DNA from: Chenopodium formosanum
Lineage: Eukaryota > Streptophyta > Magnoliopsida > Caryophyllales > Amaranthaceae
Length of the DNA stretch: 64,000 nt
Reading direction: 5' to 3'
Assembly: GCA_024500155.1 (NCBI GenBank)
Contig: CM044877.1
Span: forward strand, 35,481,501 to 35,545,500
The notes below the pieces were generated by a model that saw only the letters and a program-made list of their open reading frames with translations, ran no database searches and was not told the DNA's origin. The translations under genes were made by a program, and so were the position numbers. This document shows positions 11,363 through 21,486 of the stretch, one piece after another; position 1 is the stretch's first letter; each line of letters begins with the position of its first letter.

Positions 11363-12062
11363 GGTAGAAATGGGTATGAAAATTTATTTGAACAAAATCT
11401 GAAAATTTTTATATGGGAATGTAGAGGATGAAGAGGGGATTACAAATATGTAAAAAGTTTTGAATTTGGTTATGGAATGAAGGAGAAAACTTAGAGATAA
11501 GTCAGAGGAAATTTGAGTTTTAGAGAGAGAAAGTTATGGAGGAAAGAAGAAATGAAGGAGGAAAGAAGGAAAACGAAGAAGAAGATCCGGAATATAGGCG
11601 CGCCCGGTCGGGCGATCTGGGCTATTTTAGATGTCTTGTACCCGCGCCTGGTCGGGCGGCCTTATTGGGCGATCTAACGCCCAAATTTTCGCCTCTTCTC
11701 GCGCCCGATCGGGCTGACAATTTTGTCCGTATACGACGAGTTCCGGGCGCGCATCGCCCGGTCGGGCGAAAGTACTCGATTTTTATGCTTGGCTCTCGCG
11801 CCCGGTCGGGCGAGCTTCGCCTGGTCGGGCCTGAGGCTAACTATCGAATTTCTTATTTTCTTCTTTTCTCCAAAATTTGGCTAACTCTTTTCCTTCAAAC
11901 CTGTATAAGCACTCATAAAACTCATTAAATTCCCGCATCTCTCCTCTCATAAGAAAAAGGAAAGAAAACTAGTCTAAAAAAAAAGCATTAAAAATATGGG
12001 TTGCCTCCTGCAAAGCGCTGGTTTATCTAGATCCCGCACGACCTTCTTACCAAGTATAAAAA
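11363..12062 (-). other. Spacer of element B with GC palindrome array and pol-end motif
   Basis: Between protease and ORF1. At about 12000-12026, in minus sense, a GCGCTTTGCAGGAGGCAACC motif resembles the conserved end of Athila-type pol genes, suggesting that pol was deleted between protease and its own terminus. Six GC palindrome units follow (11598-11838). A TATA-like ATATAAAAA (11406-11414) lies 45 bases upstream of the ORF1 start. The rest is CT-rich. Confidence 0.55.
11598..11838. repeat. Six interspersed GC-rich palindromes (CGCCCGRTCGGGCG type)
   Basis: Imperfect copies start near 11598, 11644, 11700, 11752, 11797 and 11818. The same motif lies upstream of the TATA box in the element's own LTRs and in the related LTR at 51940-53691. 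Confidence 0.85.
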
Positions 12063-13160
12063 CTAGGACCCTTGGCCTAACGCTTGATCGGGCGGTTTCT
12101 CACCTGGTCTAGCGGTGTTTAGGCTACGACGCGGCTTCCTGACGTGCCCTGTAGGCCGCCAATTCACCTTATCTGGTGGATCCTCCTTGACTTGGACTGG
12201 GAGGTCTTCAATGCTACGCACTAAAGATCCTTCTTTGATCGAGGGTTGCTTCAAATTGTCATTGCATTCAACACTTTCAACTCGATTTGGCGGAATACTT
12301 ACCGTAGGCTCAAATCGCACAACTTGCTTGATTGACTCCACCTTTTTATCCTCAAAACCAAGACCAACAGTGTAGAGGGCTCTTTCTATTACATCAACTT
12401 CCTTCTGGCATTTGTCTATCTCATATGAAAAGGATGCAACACAAGATACCGCCTCCAAGGGATCTTTTTCAAGAGATTGGGGTCGGTTAGAATAATTCTC
12501 AACCACATTAACACTAAAACATTTCTCCTCAGTCATGGGGCTTTTAGGGGTATTATTAAGATTGAAAACAATTTTATCATCCCCTACTGATAGTGTTAAC
12601 TTACCACTTCTCACATCTATGATTGCTCCTGCAGTGTTAAGGAGTGGTCTACCCAAAATAATTGGGGTTTGCATATCCTCAGCCATATCAAGAACAACAA
12701 AATCAACAGGTATATAAAATTTACCTACTCTAACGGGGACATCCTCTAAAACACATAATGGGTATTTGAAAGAACGGTTGGCCATTTGTAGAGTTATATT
12801 GGTAGCTTTTAATTTACCCATATTTAACTTGGAACACATAGATAGTGGCATGACACTAACGCTAGCACCCAAATCACACAATGCATTATCAATCATTAGA
12901 TTGCCTATATGACAAGGGATAGAAAAACTACCCGGATCTTTTAATTTAGGTGGAGACTTATTTTGAAGTACGACACTACACTCTGCAGTGAAAGCTACTG
13001 TCTCTATCTCACTAATAGACCTATTCCTTGTCAATATTTCTTTCATAAATTTTGCATATGAAAGAATTTGTGTGATAAATTCAGTGAAGGGAACTGTTAC
13101 CTTCAAATCTTTTACCATCTCCAGGAACTTACCAAATCGCTTATCCAAATTTGTCTTCAA
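12063..13160 (-). pseudogene. Athila-like aspartic protease region of element B
   Basis: A minus-strand open frame of 365 codons. It starts in the gag-protease linker (LDKRFGKFLEMVKDL, typical of Athila) and carries the retropepsin motif ALCDLGASVSVMP. The catalytic triad is in the D-L-G-A form seen in Athila elements, with a later ILGRPLLNTAGAIIDV block containing the flap/terminal strand. It would cleave the polyprotein. The frame is offset from gag by a frameshift near 13200, and no RT follows: the frame ends in a charged tail with RPTGHVRKPRR shortly before the pol-end motif. It is open as read but cannot be expressed as a normal gag-pro-pol protein. Confidence 0.8.
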
Positions 13161-14869
13161 GTGACGATTGGGGAATGGAAGTTTGATAATTGGTTTTGAG
13201 CATTGTTTCTCTTGTCTGGAGTAGCCACCTTCTCTGGATTAATACCCTTCAATGTAGAATTAGATATGTTAGTATTATCCTTTAGCCCTGCAGGGTTATT
13301 AACTACATTGTTTGGTTTAACGGAATCAAGATTAACATTATTTAATAAATCAGGTTCATCAACTCTGGGCATAGAGGGCCCTTCATAGTTTGAACCACTC
13401 CTTAGAGTAATTGCATAGGCTTGATCCATAGGCCTGGTCGGCTGTGCCGGCAGAGCTCCCTGTTGGCGGGCTTGTAGAGTAGCGGAAAGTTGCGCAATTT
13501 GATTATCTATAATTTTATTGTGCGCTAGAATTGAATCAATTGTCGCATCTCTACTCTCCATGTGCTTCTGCATGTTAACCAACATCGCTCTAATTTCCAC
13601 CAAAGAAGGGTCGGAAGATGAGGAGGGTTGTTGTGGTTGGTTCTTCTGGCCACCATTGGGATGGTAATATTTCTGGTGCTGTTGCTGTGGTGCCTGTGGT
13701 TCTTGTAGTGGTGGATTTTGAACGTTGGTACTCCGGTAGGAAAGGTACGAATGATTCTGATACCCAGGATTGTAGGTGTTGGAGTATGGGTTATTCTGCC
13801 TATAAGCTTGAAAGGCATTAACTTGCTCCACGGAACTCCTGCAATCTTGTTCCCAATGACCTAAAATACCACAATTTTTACAGAAAGCCTCATTAGAGTT
13901 ATTATTAATCGCAGAAACATTAGCTACATTAGCAGTGCTAAGATTATCTAATTTTTGGCATATAGAGGTCAGTTGAGCTTGCAAAAAGGATACAGAGTCA
14001 ACACTATGCTTCCCCTTGTTAGCAAATCCTCTAGGATTCCCATATTGGGAATTATGTATCGCCATATCTTCAATAACCTGACCTGCATCATCAACATTAA
14101 GATTCATAAATCTCCCACTAGCTGCAGAATCTAAAATTATTCCAGAAGAATTTCCAATGCCATTGTAAAAGGCTTTGATTAACTGCCATTGTGCTAAATT
14201 ATGGTGGGGGCATTCTCTTTGTAAGTCCTTGAACCTCTCCCAAGCCTCATATAAGGATTCATCGGCTTCTTGGGCAAAGTTCCGAATCGCACTCCGTAGT
14301 ACGGCTGTTCTCTCTGCAGGATAATACTTGTTATAAAAATTCAAAACAAGAGTTTCCCAGTCAGTTAAACCAAGTGCAGTTCTATTTAAGCCATTAAACC
14401 ACAATTAAGCTTTTCCAGTTAAAGAAAAGGGAAAAAGAATCTCCCTGATTTGGTCTTGAGTGACCCCAGCTTGCCTGATGGTATTGCAATATTGACAATA
14501 GTCGGCAATGTGAAGATTTGGGTCTTCACCCTTGGCTCCACTGAATTGCTTCCTCTCTATCATCGTTATAAATTGAGGTTTAATTTCAAATTGAACCCCA
14601 TTAAAAGCCGGAGTAGGAGTGAGATGTGGAAAATCTGTGAGCTTTGGTTGTGAGTAATCAGTAAGCTTCTTTGGAGCCGTCATCTCTGATTCTGGATCTG
14701 ATGATACCTCTGAATCGCTAAAACCAGTTTGAGGATCGCGGTGATTATTATTATTATCACCGGAATCCGCCAGGATTTGCTTGTAGAGATTTTTCTGTCT
14801 ATGGAAGGAACGCTCGATCTCAGGATCGAATTGGATGTACCCTGATCTGGAACACCTGGACATAAACAA
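13157..14869 (-). pseudogene. Athila-like gag of element B (one internal stop)
   Basis: The gag precursor on the minus strand. An N-terminal frame (14869-14405, start MFMSRCSRSG) gives the FPHLTPTPAFNGVQFEIKPQF region and ends at a TAA just before LWFNGLNRTALGLTDW, where the same frame resumes to 13157. The Retrotrans_gag domain is clear: FYNKYYPAERTAVLR, then ESLYEAWERFKDLQRECPHH, then an AASG-R-F block. A CCHC knuckle (CKNCGILGHWEQDC) follows, with a Gln/Asn/Pro-rich C-terminus. It would form capsids and bind element RNA. The single stop (AAA to TAA) prevents full-length expression. Confidence 0.85.
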
Positions 14870-14980
14870 AAAAAATTAAAAGAAAATATGAGATTTGCCT
14901 CAGAGAACTAACGTTCTCTGAGACAAAAAAAGAAAATAACCTAGACTACAAAAATAATTAGAAATAAAAATAAAACCATT

Positions 14981-14998
14981 TCCCCGGCAACGGCGCCA
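14981..14998 (-). other. Primer-binding site, tRNA-Asp type (element B)
   Basis: On the minus strand it reads TGGCGCCGTTGCCGGGGA, the 18-base PBS typical of Athila-type elements, complementary to the 3' end of plant tRNA-Asp. It lies five bases inside the LTR boundary at 15004. Confidence 0.88.
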
Positions 14999-15003
14999 AA
15001 TTT

Positions 15004-15778
15004 TGATAGGGTAAAGTCGTATCCCCAAATCAAAAGTAATTCCTAAATCCTCTAACTAATGTAGATAGGGAAGTAGGGTCGAATACACAGAGCAACGGAT
15101 CTTTCTATTCCTAATTAACTAATATAATCTAGATTATGAAGTAACCAATATTTATATTTGAATAATAAACTAAACTACGGAGATCAAGAATAAGGAGAAA
15201 ATAATATATAAAAGGATCTAGCGCATAGGTTCACCAATAAATAATATTCCAGGGTTGAATATAATAATCATTCATCAATGCATAATTAATTAGATCATAA
15301 AGGGCTTTCGCTACGTATTATAATCACATAATTAATTTACCGGTATTAAATCTCATCTTTCGAATCTCGACCTAACCATTTATAAATTAACTTGCCTATT
15401 GAAACTAGACCTAAACAGCAATTCTCATGTATCGAATCTCGAATCAATATTGTCAAACTCATGCATAAAAGATCAGGCCTAATCTAGTCACAGAGCATTA
15501 AATCAATTAATAGGAAATTAATTAAGCATTGTCAATCAATAATAATAAATTACCCTTTCATATTATTTATGGATCCCCATAAACCCTAGAAATAGAACTA
15601 CTCACACATAGTAAAAACTAAACTAATCAAAGTAATAACGCAAGACATGATTAAAGGAATATAATAAACAACTAAGATTAAGAGAAGATAAATCGTTACC
15701 AAAATAAATCTGGAATTAAGAGTAGATTAAGAACAAAGGTTTAAGAGAGAGAAATTCTAAGAAAACAATTAAGAGAGT

Positions 15779-15848
<70 letters not shown>

Positions 15849-16016
15849 CTCCTAAAATTGTATTACGGAGGAGTATTTATACTCCGTACAAATCCTAAAC
15901 TAAAACTAACTTAAACGACAAAATTAACCCCTAATATTTACACGCGCCCAATCGGGCGAGGCACCGCCCGATCGGGCGCGCCTTTTTGCTCTTCAGATAG
16001 ACTCTCGCGCTCGGCC
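15004..16016 (-). repeat. 5' LTR of element B, U3 end truncated
   Basis: It matches the left LTR from its terminal GATAGGGTAAAG through the TATA box (15874-15881) and the GC palindromes (15943-15980). Similarity stops near 16016, where C1 gag sequence begins. About 0.4 kb of U3 is missing compared with 6774-8179. A GA microsatellite with an embedded TA tract (15785-15848) is longer than in the other LTR. Confidence 0.82.
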
Positions 16017-17133
16017 TTTTTGCTTGACTTCTTGCTGGCAGGGGGCAATGGTACCTTGTTGTTATCGATTAAGTCTTGGATAACTTCCTTAAGCTTCTAA
16101 CACTTTTCGGTAAGATGGCCCCTACCTTGGTGATACTTACAGTGTGCATTAGGATTCCAATTAGCCGACCTCTTTTCGACTGGTGGGTCCCCAAATGGTC
16201 TAATAGGAGTTATATGACCTTTTGCATTTAGTCGATCAAATGCGGTGTCATAACTCATGCCAATAGGAGTAAAGTTTCTCCTAAATGGTTTCTTTTGTCC
16301 TTGACTGTTCATAGCAAGGACTTCACCTAAATTAAAAGTGCTAACGTTGTTTGAGTAGGTGGTTTTGGAAGAAGAAGGATTGTCGTTCTTCTTTCCTTTC
16401 CAGCGACTGTTGGAGTTATTGTTGGCAACTTTTAACTTAGCCAGGGCGTCTTCAGTGTTGATTCCAATGTCATAGACGGCCTTGAAGGTTTGGAGATTAT
16501 TTTGATATTTGAGATGCTTGGAATATTTTTCTTGAAGGTTTTTGATGAACAACCTTACAGACTCTTTTTCACTTGGTACCTCAATCATCTTAGCTGAGGT
16601 TTCTCTCCATTTGTTACAGAATGAGGTGAAGCCTTCGTTCTCTTTCTGCTTGAGGATTTTAATTCTCTATGGTCAGTCTCAACTTGAATGTTGCACTTGT
16701 ATCTATCAACGAAAGCGTTTGCTATGGACTCCCAGGTAGAGGTCTTTTCTTTCTCGAGAGAAAAGAACCATTGTTGGCAAACGGTCTTGAGAGATAGTGA
16801 GAATAGAGAGGGGAAAACCTTCTTGTCGATACCCTTAATACTCATTATTGTTTCGAAAGCTCTTAAATGAAAATAAGGGTTATCAGTTGCTTTGAATTTC
16901 GGGATGTCGTTGGCATTGAACTTCTGCGGAAGAAGATCTTTGTCCACCGAGACCCCTTGTGAAGTAAGCCCTTGAAACTTGTAGTCGCTAGATAGCTTGC
17001 TTAAACTCTCTTGAATGAGATCCATCTGTTGTTGTTTCACGGGATCATCGATCTTGAGTGTGAGGAGCTTCAGTGCCTCAGTCACGGTAACTAGTTGGTT
17101 CCTAAGCTCATTGACTTCTTCTTGTGTTGCCAT
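16017..17133 (-). pseudogene. Tat/Ogre-like gag of C1 (frameshifted)
   Basis: Starts at MATQEEVNELRNQL (17133). The Retrotrans_gag region contains IPKFKATDNPYFHLRAFE, CQQWFFSLEKEKTSTW and DRYKCNIQVETDHREL. A one-base loss near 16665 shifts frame. The shifted frame (16588-16097) runs MIEVPSEKESVRLFIKNLQ to a C-x2-H-x4-H-x4-C zinc-like motif (CKYHQGRGHLTEKC). There TGG has become TAG (16097-16099). Homologous sequence continues to about 16017, where element B begins. The family protein would bind and package Tat/Ogre RNA; this copy is broken. The same gene occurs at 38703-39821 and 61142-63129. Confidence 0.83.
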
Positions 17134-17408
17134 TATTGTCCTAGCTTTCCTCTTACGAGCTATGGGTTTGTCGAAAAGTTGAACTTGTACGAAAAGGTTG
17201 TCTTTGATTAACCGTCCTTCCTTTCTTGACCACGCGCTGTAATGTAAACCATTTTACGTTTTAATTACTTGACTCGAATTGACTTGACTTTACGGTTTTT
17301 TAAAGAGGAAAAAATAAAAAAATGGGTGCATATTTTAGCAAAAATAATGTATATATTTTTAGGGAACTAAGTATAGTTTTTAAATTGGAGGATTAATATC
17401 CGACTTAC

Positions 17409-19936
17409 TGATGAGTGACATTCATGTCACTCTTATGGAGTAGTTTTAGAGTCATTTTTGTGTTTATTTTATCTTATTTTCCCTTTCTTTCTCTTGTTTT
17501 CTCTTTAATAAAGTTTCTTGTTTATTTGGTAGTTTTGGAGCGTTTTAGTTTATTTTCTTTATTTTATTAGCTTTAGTTTATTTTCGTATTTTATTTTACT
17601 TTATTTGCTTGTATAGTTTTTGTTTTATTTTTATTAGTTTAGTTTTATGTCTCTTATTTTCTATTTCATTTTATTTATTTCTATTTTATTTATTTTATTC
17701 TATTTGTCGTGGTTTTATTTTATTTCGTCCTTTGTTTATTTTCATTTTATTTTATTCTTTGTCCCAATTCTCTCCTCAATCTTGCTCGTGTTTGTAGGTG
17801 TGTTCGAGGTTCAAGGCATACGCTACAATATCCAAATGGAGTGAGTCTCGGGTTTAAGATAAGGGCATAAAAAGCTGCTGCCTCCTATCCTTCACCCCAT
17901 CTCTTTCTTAACCTCCACCACACCAACCTTTCCCCTGATGCCTCCCTCACGCAACACAACAGCTACCAAACGTCCACCAAAACCAAACCACAACAACAAC
18001 GCAACCTATCCACTGCTGCCTCCTTCCAACACAATCAGCCACATCGCTACTCTCTCACGCACCCAATCCACGCACCTGACCACCAACAACCACCGTAGCC
18101 ACCCAATTTACAGCCATTCCGCACACAACCATAGCCACCAATCGACTCAACCAACCCAGCCAGCCATTGTTACCACCTTCACCCACCATTTCCACCCTCA
18201 CCTCGCAACAGCTCCCTGCTCCCTCATTTCCACCACCGTAACAACAACAAAAACAACCAGCCATGCCTCCCCTATTCCAATTCGAACAACAGCAACCTCA
18301 CCAAACCACGACTCCGACCACCGCAGCCACTCAATTTCAGCCACCCAATCTCCGAATCTACTGCAATTACTCAACCCTTCAATCAAGCGCCCAAAAATCA
18401 GAGTAAATTGCAAATTAATCAGAGTATATTTTAAATTAATCAAGTTCGAGCAAACCAATAAGAGTTCGGTCGAAGTGCGAGTCAGAAACTTTTGAGGTTT
18501 TATAATTTGAAGAGGTGTGGTTGAGCACACCCATGGTTCGACCGAACCAACCCCTTAGTTTGGCCACACCAACCCATGGTTCGGCCGAACCACTCCACGA
18601 GCTTCACACATGGTTTTTAATGAAGATCGAACGGTGGTGTTTTCTTGGTGCCGATTTTCAATGATGATGAGCGGTAGTGATTTGATGATGATGGTTGTTA
18701 GTTTGATTTGGTGAGATGCAAAACATGGGATCATTCCCCCATTTTAGAGCAGCCAATTTCGAAGAGGAAGAAATGGGGGTAGCTAATGGTTTGGTGGGGA
18801 TTTGTGGGTTTATTCGATTTTTATTTTCTTTTTATTTTATTTTTTTTATTTCTTTTTCTTTTCCCTTTTCTTATTTTCTTTCTTTTATTTTATTTTTATT
18901 TTAGTTTCTGATTTTTTTTACATTTCCTTTTAATTTAATTTATTTTATTTTCTTTTTCTATTTTTCCTAGTTTTATTAAGTTAGTATAAATACCCATTTT
19001 TAGGGTAATTAGAAGAACATTGAATAACTATCTATTCTTCTCTCTGATTAGTTTTAGGTTAGGTTAGGTTAGGATTAGTCTTCATTGGTAGAGAGAGAAA
19101 GTGTGGTTTTCTTCATTGATGAACTTGGATTTTGAAGAAGGAGTTTTGTTCAATCCTTTGTAGACCTTCATCTTCAATTAATGAGCAATCTCTTACTCTT
19201 TCTCTTTACCTTTGTTTTTTATTTTGCTTATTTTCTTTTATTTTTCTTCTTTGCTTATTAATCATGTTGATGCTTATTGATTTGATGATTATATTGTTTT
19301 CAATATGATTTGTGAGTAGTCATCTAGCCAAGGGTGTGGGGATGGCGTAGTTGCTAATTGTTCATGCTTTTAATGTTGGGGTTATGTTAATGGTGATTAA
19401 AGTCTTTGCATGCTTGATATTCTTTGGTCTTTCTTGCAAGTCCACATTGTTAGTTGATCAAAGATGAGTCTTTACTAACAAGTAACGGGAGTTGACTTAG
19501 TTGAGATTCATTACTATCGATTGTTATTTAATAGTACCTCCTAGTATATGGTTCTAATGTGGAAACATAGAGACTATGTTAGGAGAAGCCAATTGACCCC
19601 GGAAGGCGGCTAGATTGGACTCTTTACTTCGATATTCATGCATGTTTAGTTTACCATTGATATGCTACTTTGTTATTGTACGGTCAAGCGTCAACTTCAC
19701 CTACTCATTTCCCTTGGTGCCTTAATGTTTTATTTCTTGTTTTAGCATCTTTAGACTTTAGTTTATTTATCTCTTATTCCGGACTAGCTTAATTGTCGAT
19801 AACATTTGGTGGTGTTTACCGTTCTATGTGGTTCGACCCCTATGCTTGCCTTATACTCGTATTAGGTTTGTTTAGGTTGTATAAATTGTATTTGATCTAG
19901 GGATAGACAATTGACGACGCGTTTATTCCCTTGTCA
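17409..19936 (+). repeat. 5' LTR of element A
   Basis: A 2528-bp LTR from TGATGAGTGACAT to TTGTCA. It contains a T-rich tract (17460-17770), a strongly C/A-rich tract (about 17930-18480), palindromes around 18535-18592, a pyrimidine-rich tract, a TATA box (18985-18992) and a short TTAGG run (about 19063-19080). No gene is called. Confidence 0.92.
18535..18992 (+). promoter_or_regulatory. Promoter region of element A LTR with TGGTTCGGCCGAACCA palindromes
   Basis: A perfect 16-bp palindrome lies at 18577-18592 and a near-perfect GGTTCGACCGAACC at 18535-18548, upstream of TATAAATA (18985-18992). In the other LTR both palindromes are damaged by CG-to-CA changes (around 24803-24858), as expected for methyl-C decay. 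A regulatory role is inferred. Confidence 0.5.
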
Positions 19937-19939
19937 AAT

Positions 19940-19957
19940 TGGCGCCGTTGCCGGGGA
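19940..19957 (+). other. Primer-binding site, tRNA-Asp type (element A)
   Basis: A perfect TGGCGCCGTTGCCGGGGA three bases after the 5' LTR end. Confidence 0.92.
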
Positions 19958-20061
19958 ACTGCTTCCATTACCATTGTGTTATCTTATTGAGACTAGTCCA
20001 TTGTTTATAATTTTATTTTGATTTGTTGGTTTTTATTTGTGTTGTTTTATTTGAGAAAAAA

Positions 20062-21486
20062 ATGGCTTATATTTCTATTCCTCAATTTGATAATGAACCG
20101 TTTTGGGTGTATTTCAATAGACTTGAGGATTTCCTAGATGGTGTTAAAGGTTTAACCAAGGGTGATTATTGTGAAATCATCAATTTGGAATTAAATGAGA
20201 ATTTTAGAGGAGTAGTTGATAATATGTTAAATGGTAAATTTCAAGACATGTCTTTGGATGAAGCTTGGGATTTCTATTCATGGTTAGTTAGGGATAATTA
20301 TGATTGGGAGAGGGCCAATCATGAGACTTATGTTCGGGATTCTCATGCTTTTAATGTTGGTGCTAATTGTCATGATTTGTCTAATATGAATTCCCATGAT
20401 GTGCTTGATGCTCCCCATAGTGACCATGTAATGCATGATTTCAACTCCCCTCCCTCTATAGCTCAATGTAATGAGGTACATTCTAATGATGATGAAGTGC
20501 ATGCTCTTTCTCATATTGTATCCGATTTTTGCATGAATTCTAAAGGTGTGCCCCATAGTCCCTTAGATGATTCCAATGAGCAAGCTTTTGACTCGTCTAT
20601 CCATGATGATTTGGACTCATTTGAGATTATGGCCCAAATATTTCTTGAGTTTCAAATGGTAGCCCATAACCTTATGAGTGAGTTCATTGATAAAGCTTCA
20701 TTAGAAAGAGATGAGTTTGAGAGAAATTTGCCCCCATCCACTCTTGATTTTGAGATAGTAGAAGGAAAGGTTGTTTATTGTGGTGAAAAGGAGGATAAGA
20801 TTGATTACCTTGGAGTTTTTGAGCTTGAGGGAGATGTAGAACATGAGGGTTCTTCATTTGAGGATTCCATGATTGATTTTCATTCCCTCATTAGTGATGT
20901 GAGATCTTGTGATGAGGGATTAGCTACCCCTTTTTGCCTTTCTCATACACCTTTTTCCCAAAGGTTTAACCATATCTCCTACTATCCTTTGTTCCTCTCT
21001 TCTTTTCTCAAAGAACCTCTTAGGGATCCTCTTCCTATTCATGCTTCCAAAGCCCCTAACTCTTTCATTGTTGATGAGGAAAAGAGTTATAATGCCAACC
21101 AAAAAGATTTTTGTGAGGATTTTTCTTTTTCTTCTTCTACTTTTTCTTCTTATTTTCTTGTTTTTTCTTTTGATTCTTTTACTTTTTCTTTTCTCCCTTC
21201 TCTCAAGCATAAATTCTCCTTGTACTTTATGTTTGCTTGTCATATGAGCATCGCGTATGCTCTATTTCTTGATATGTTTGCCGGTGCATATGACAAGCTA
21301 TTGCGTTCTTTGTCAGGTTATTTACTAGATTGGTCATGCTTGGACGTTAAGCAAGCCTTTGCGGGAAGTAACCCGTGTTTTATTGCTTTCTTTTTCTTTC
21401 TTTTGTGTTTCTCATTTTTGTTTACTCTCTTGTCTATGTGTATAGGTACTCGATGCATATACTCATGTGCAAGGATTTTGGATTGA
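20062..21486 (+). CDS. Unrecognised element-A protein with gag-like N-terminus
   Basis: 474 codons. I chose the ATG at 20062 because the related gene at 55183 starts at the same MAY motif; the in-frame Met at 20023 is not conserved. Residues 1-95 (DNEPFWVYFNRLEDFL, then GKFQDMSLDEAWDFYSWL and DNYDW) align with the element B gag region ESLYEAWERFKDL to GRFMNLNVDDA, suggesting part of a capsid domain. The middle is acidic and rich in Asp, Ser and His, with conserved blocks SEFIDKASLERDEFERNL and SSFEDSMIDFH. The C-terminus has an aromatic/hydrophobic stretch and YDKLLRSLS with a KQAF ending. No zinc knuckle or enzyme motif is seen. A one-base loss near 21362, compared with the relative, seems to bypass the old stop and add a hydrophobic tail. 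Function is unknown. Confidence 0.7.
   Translation: MAYISIPQFDNEPFWVYFNRLEDFLDGVKGLTKGDYCEIINLELNENFRGVVDNMLNGKFQDMSLDEAWDFYSWLVRDNYDWERANHETYVRDSHAFNVGANCHDLSNMNSHDVLDAPHSDHVMHDFNSPPSIAQCNEVHSNDDEVHALSHIVSDFCMNSKGVPHSPLDDSNEQAFDSSIHDDLDSFEIMAQIFLEFQMVAHNLMSEFIDKASLERDEFERNLPPSTLDFEIVEGKVVYCGEKEDKIDYLGVFELEGDVEHEGSSFEDSMIDFHSLISDVRSCDEGLATPFCLSHTPFSQRFNHISYYPLFLSSFLKEPLRDPLPIHASKAPNSFIVDEEKSYNANQKDFCEDFSFSSSTFSSYFLVFSFDSFTFSFLPSLKHKFSLYFMFACHMSIAYALFLDMFAGAYDKLLRSLSGYLLDWSCLDVKQAFAGSNPCFIAFFFFLLCFSFLFTLLSMCIGTRCIYSCARILD

Larger units (their letters stand above)
6774..16016 (-). mobile_element. Element B: Athila-like Ty3/gypsy element lacking RT and integrase
   Basis: Minus-strand order: truncated 5' LTR (15004-16016), tRNA-Asp-type PBS, gag, protease, a GC-palindrome spacer, an ATHILA-ORF1-like gene, a long 3' noncoding region, polypurine tract, and complete 3' LTR (6774-8179). 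RT, RNase H and integrase are missing between protease and ORF1. It is therefore non-autonomous, or an internally deleted copy that would depend on enzymes made elsewhere. The 5' LTR has lost about 0.4 kb of its U3 end where it meets C1 gag, so no TSD can be shown. Confidence 0.82.

Noticed and set aside
15785..15848. GA/TA microsatellite as a functional GAGA element
   Set aside because: Length and composition differ between the two LTRs of element B; fits simple slippage.
17609..17844. Hydrophobic Phe/Leu/Tyr-rich short frames (also 23892-24152)
   Set aside because: T-rich LTR tract read in frame; no domain and no conservation pattern.
17938..18495. 185-codon open frame in the C/A-rich part of LTR A
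   Set aside because: Low-complexity Thr/Asn/His/Ser/Pro composition; few stops because the strand is poor in G and T. The copy in the other LTR does not keep the same start.
19062..19080. TTAGG repeats resembling telomere sequence (also about 25322-25340)
   Set aside because: Only three or four units, present at the same place in both LTRs of element A, and not the plant TTTAGGG type; part of the LTR.
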